From the NCBI GenBank assembly GCA_018676275.1, contig JABHFC010000414.1, positions 1 to 6,243 on the forward strand: DNA of 6,243 nt, read 5' to 3'. This DNA comes from Gammaproteobacteria bacterium. GTDB lineage: Bacteria > Pseudomonadota > Gammaproteobacteria > Eutrophobiales > Eutrophobiaceae. The notes under the pieces are model-generated. The model was not told where the DNA came from, ran no database searches, and worked only from the letters and a program-made list of their open reading frames with translations. The translations under genes and the position numbers were made by a program. Positions 4,950 to 6,243 of this stretch are shown here, in pieces; position 1 is the first letter of the stretch; every line of letters begins with the position of its first letter.

Positions 4950-6243
4950 TTAGAATAGACCGGTAATATTACCGTTTTCATCTACGTCTATATTTTCCGC
5001 AGCCGGGACTTTTGGCAATCCTGGCATCGTCATCATATTGCCTGCTATGGCGACAATGAAGCCGGCACCATTAGATAAACGTACTTCACTAATTTCTACA
5101 GTGTGTCCACTCGGTGCACCTCGAACTGTAGCATCGGAAGAAAAAGACATCTGAGTTTTTGCCATACAAATTGGAAAATCACCGTAGTCCTTATTTAGTT
5201 TTTCGATCTCAGCCCTGACCTTGGGGCTTGCTGTTACTTCACCGGCACCATAGATCTTAGTTGCTATAGTTTCGATTTTCTCCCAAAGAGAGGCACTGTC
5301 TTGGTAAACAAAAGTATGCTTACCCGGTTTGTTATCGACTATATCGGCGACTGTGCGAGCAAGTTCTTCAGCACCTGCACCACCATCAGCCCAGTGCCTG
5401 GCGACAACAGCAGTGCCACCTAATGCTTCAACCTTGTCTTTTAAAAGTTGTACTTCAGCATCGGTGTCGGCGGTAAAGTGATTAATGCTGACGACGCAGG
5501 GAAGACCATAGTGATCCTGTATGTTATTCAGATGCTTTTCCAGGTTAACCATACCCTTTTCCAGAGCTTCCAGGTTTTCTGTATTCAATTCATCCTTATT
5601 CATGCCGCCGTGATACTTCAGTGCGCGGATAGTGGCTACTAATACTACTGCAGCGGGTTTAAGTCCGGCCTTACGACATTTGATATCAATAAATTTCTCT
5701 GCGCCTAAATCTGCGCCAAAGCCTGCTTCAGTGATGACATAATCCGCCAGCTTCAGAGCCGTTTTTGTCGCAGAAACACTATTGCAACCATGTGCGATGT
5801 TGGCAAAAGGTCCGCCATGAATCAGTGCCAGGTTATTTTCCAGCGTTTGCACCAGGTTCGGTTTTATTGCGTCTTTTAACAAAGCCGCCATGGCACCATG
5901 TGCATTCAGCTCTCTTGCATGGACTGCTTGTCGATCGCCACGGGTATAACCAATGACGATATCCCCCAGTCTTTCGCGTAAATCAGATAATGAGGTCGCC
6001 AGGCAGAAAATTGCCATGACCTCAGAGGCGACAGTGATGTCATAACCATCCTCTCTGGGGAAGCCATTAGCGGTACCACCAAGGGAAATAACGACTTTGC
6101 GTAGCGCTCTGTCATTCATATCAACAACACGCTTCCAGGCCAACAATCTCGGGTCGAGATTAAGGGCGTTACCATGGTTAATGTGATTATCAATCATGGC
6201 AGAAAGAAGGTTATGCGCCGCGCCGATTGCATGAAAATCGCCG
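4950..6243 (-). CDS. fhs: Formate--tetrahydrofolate ligase, C-terminal 430 residues (5' end off window)
   Basis: This enzyme joins formate to tetrahydrofolate with ATP, giving 10-formyl-THF for one-carbon metabolism, in the cytoplasm and usually as a homotetramer. The frame runs to the right edge (first full codon at 6242-6240, reading GDFHAIGAAHNLLSAMIDNH), so the methionine at 6197 is internal, not the start. Family blocks seen in order are GGPFANIAHGCNS, EAGFGADLGAEKFIDIKCR, VATIRALKYHGG (the second FTHFS signature), CVVSINHFTADTDAE, HWADGGAGAEELA, YGDFPICMAKTQMSFS, and the C-terminal GNMMTMPGLPKVPAAENI ending in ITGLF. Family length is about 556 residues, so roughly the first 125, including the ATP-binding P-loop, are missing only because of the window edge. 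No frameshift or missing block is visible. The GST gene follows after 106 bases. Confidence 0.97.
   Translation of the reverse strand, partial: GDFHAIGAAHNLLSAMIDNHINHGNALNLDPRLLAWKRVVDMNDRALRKVVISLGGTANGFPREDGYDITVASEVMAIFCLATSLSDLRERLGDIVIGYTRGDRQAVHARELNAHGAMAALLKDAIKPNLVQTLENNLALIHGGPFANIAHGCNSVSATKTALKLADYVITEAGFGADLGAEKFIDIKCRKAGLKPAAVVLVATIRALKYHGGMNKDELNTENLEALEKGMVNLEKHLNNIQDHYGLPCVVSINHFTADTDAEVQLLKDKVEALGGTAVVARHWADGGAGAEELARTVADIVDNKPGKHTFVYQDSASLWEKIETIATKIYGAGEVTASPKVRAEIEKLNKDYGDFPICMAKTQMSFSSDATVRGAPSGHTVEISEVRLSNGAGFIVAIAGNMMTMPGLPKVPAAENIDVDENGNITGLF

Noticed and set aside
6115..6197. Start of the fhs gene at the methionine at 6197
   Set aside because: The frame continues to the window edge with conserved family residues (GDFHAIGAAHNLLSA), so this methionine is internal and the gene is cut by the window.

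Overview
This window looks like chromosomal DNA of a Gram-negative bacterium with fairly low GC content, probably a gammaproteobacterium. That placement is an inference from the gene families, the Tat-type signal and the codon style, not a demonstrated assignment. I see no plasmid, phage or insertion-sequence genes, no tRNA or rRNA and no CRISPR array. Coding density is high and no gap between genes exceeds about 110 bases.

Left part, + strand, bases 1-4113: seven genes read in one direction with very short gaps or overlaps, which suggests one transcription unit. In order they are the C-terminal tail of an FMN-dependent alpha-hydroxy-acid oxidase/dehydrogenase (cut by the window edge), a 12-helix transporter of the bacterial MFS group related to ATP/ADP carriers, a Tat-signal-bearing aldo/keto reductase (4-base overlap with the transporter), a small two-helix NrtS-type nitrate/nitrite transporter, DNA-3-methyladenine glycosylase I (Tag, 8-base overlap with nrtS), a small tautomerase of the 4-oxalocrotonate tautomerase superfamily, and an unrecognised 188-residue soluble protein. 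The first three could form a redox and transport module for a hydroxy-acid or carbonyl compound. The other genes share no obvious pathway with them.

Right part, - strand, bases 4142-6243: a glutathione S-transferase-fold protein of the Fax/metaxin-like group lies downstream of the formate--tetrahydrofolate ligase gene fhs. The fhs gene enters from the right edge, so only its C-terminal 430 residues are visible. The two are separated by 106 bases that contain two inverted repeats, one of which overlaps the presumed ribosome binding site of the GST gene. The + and - blocks converge with only 28 bases between their stop codons and no convincing intrinsic terminator there.

No clearly new multi-gene system is demonstrated. 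The points most worth a second look are the uncharacterised 188-residue protein, the apparently exported aldo/keto reductase coupled to an AAA-like transporter, the stand-alone NrtS coupled to Tag, and the tautomerase that lacks the two arginines of classical 4-oxalocrotonate tautomerase.
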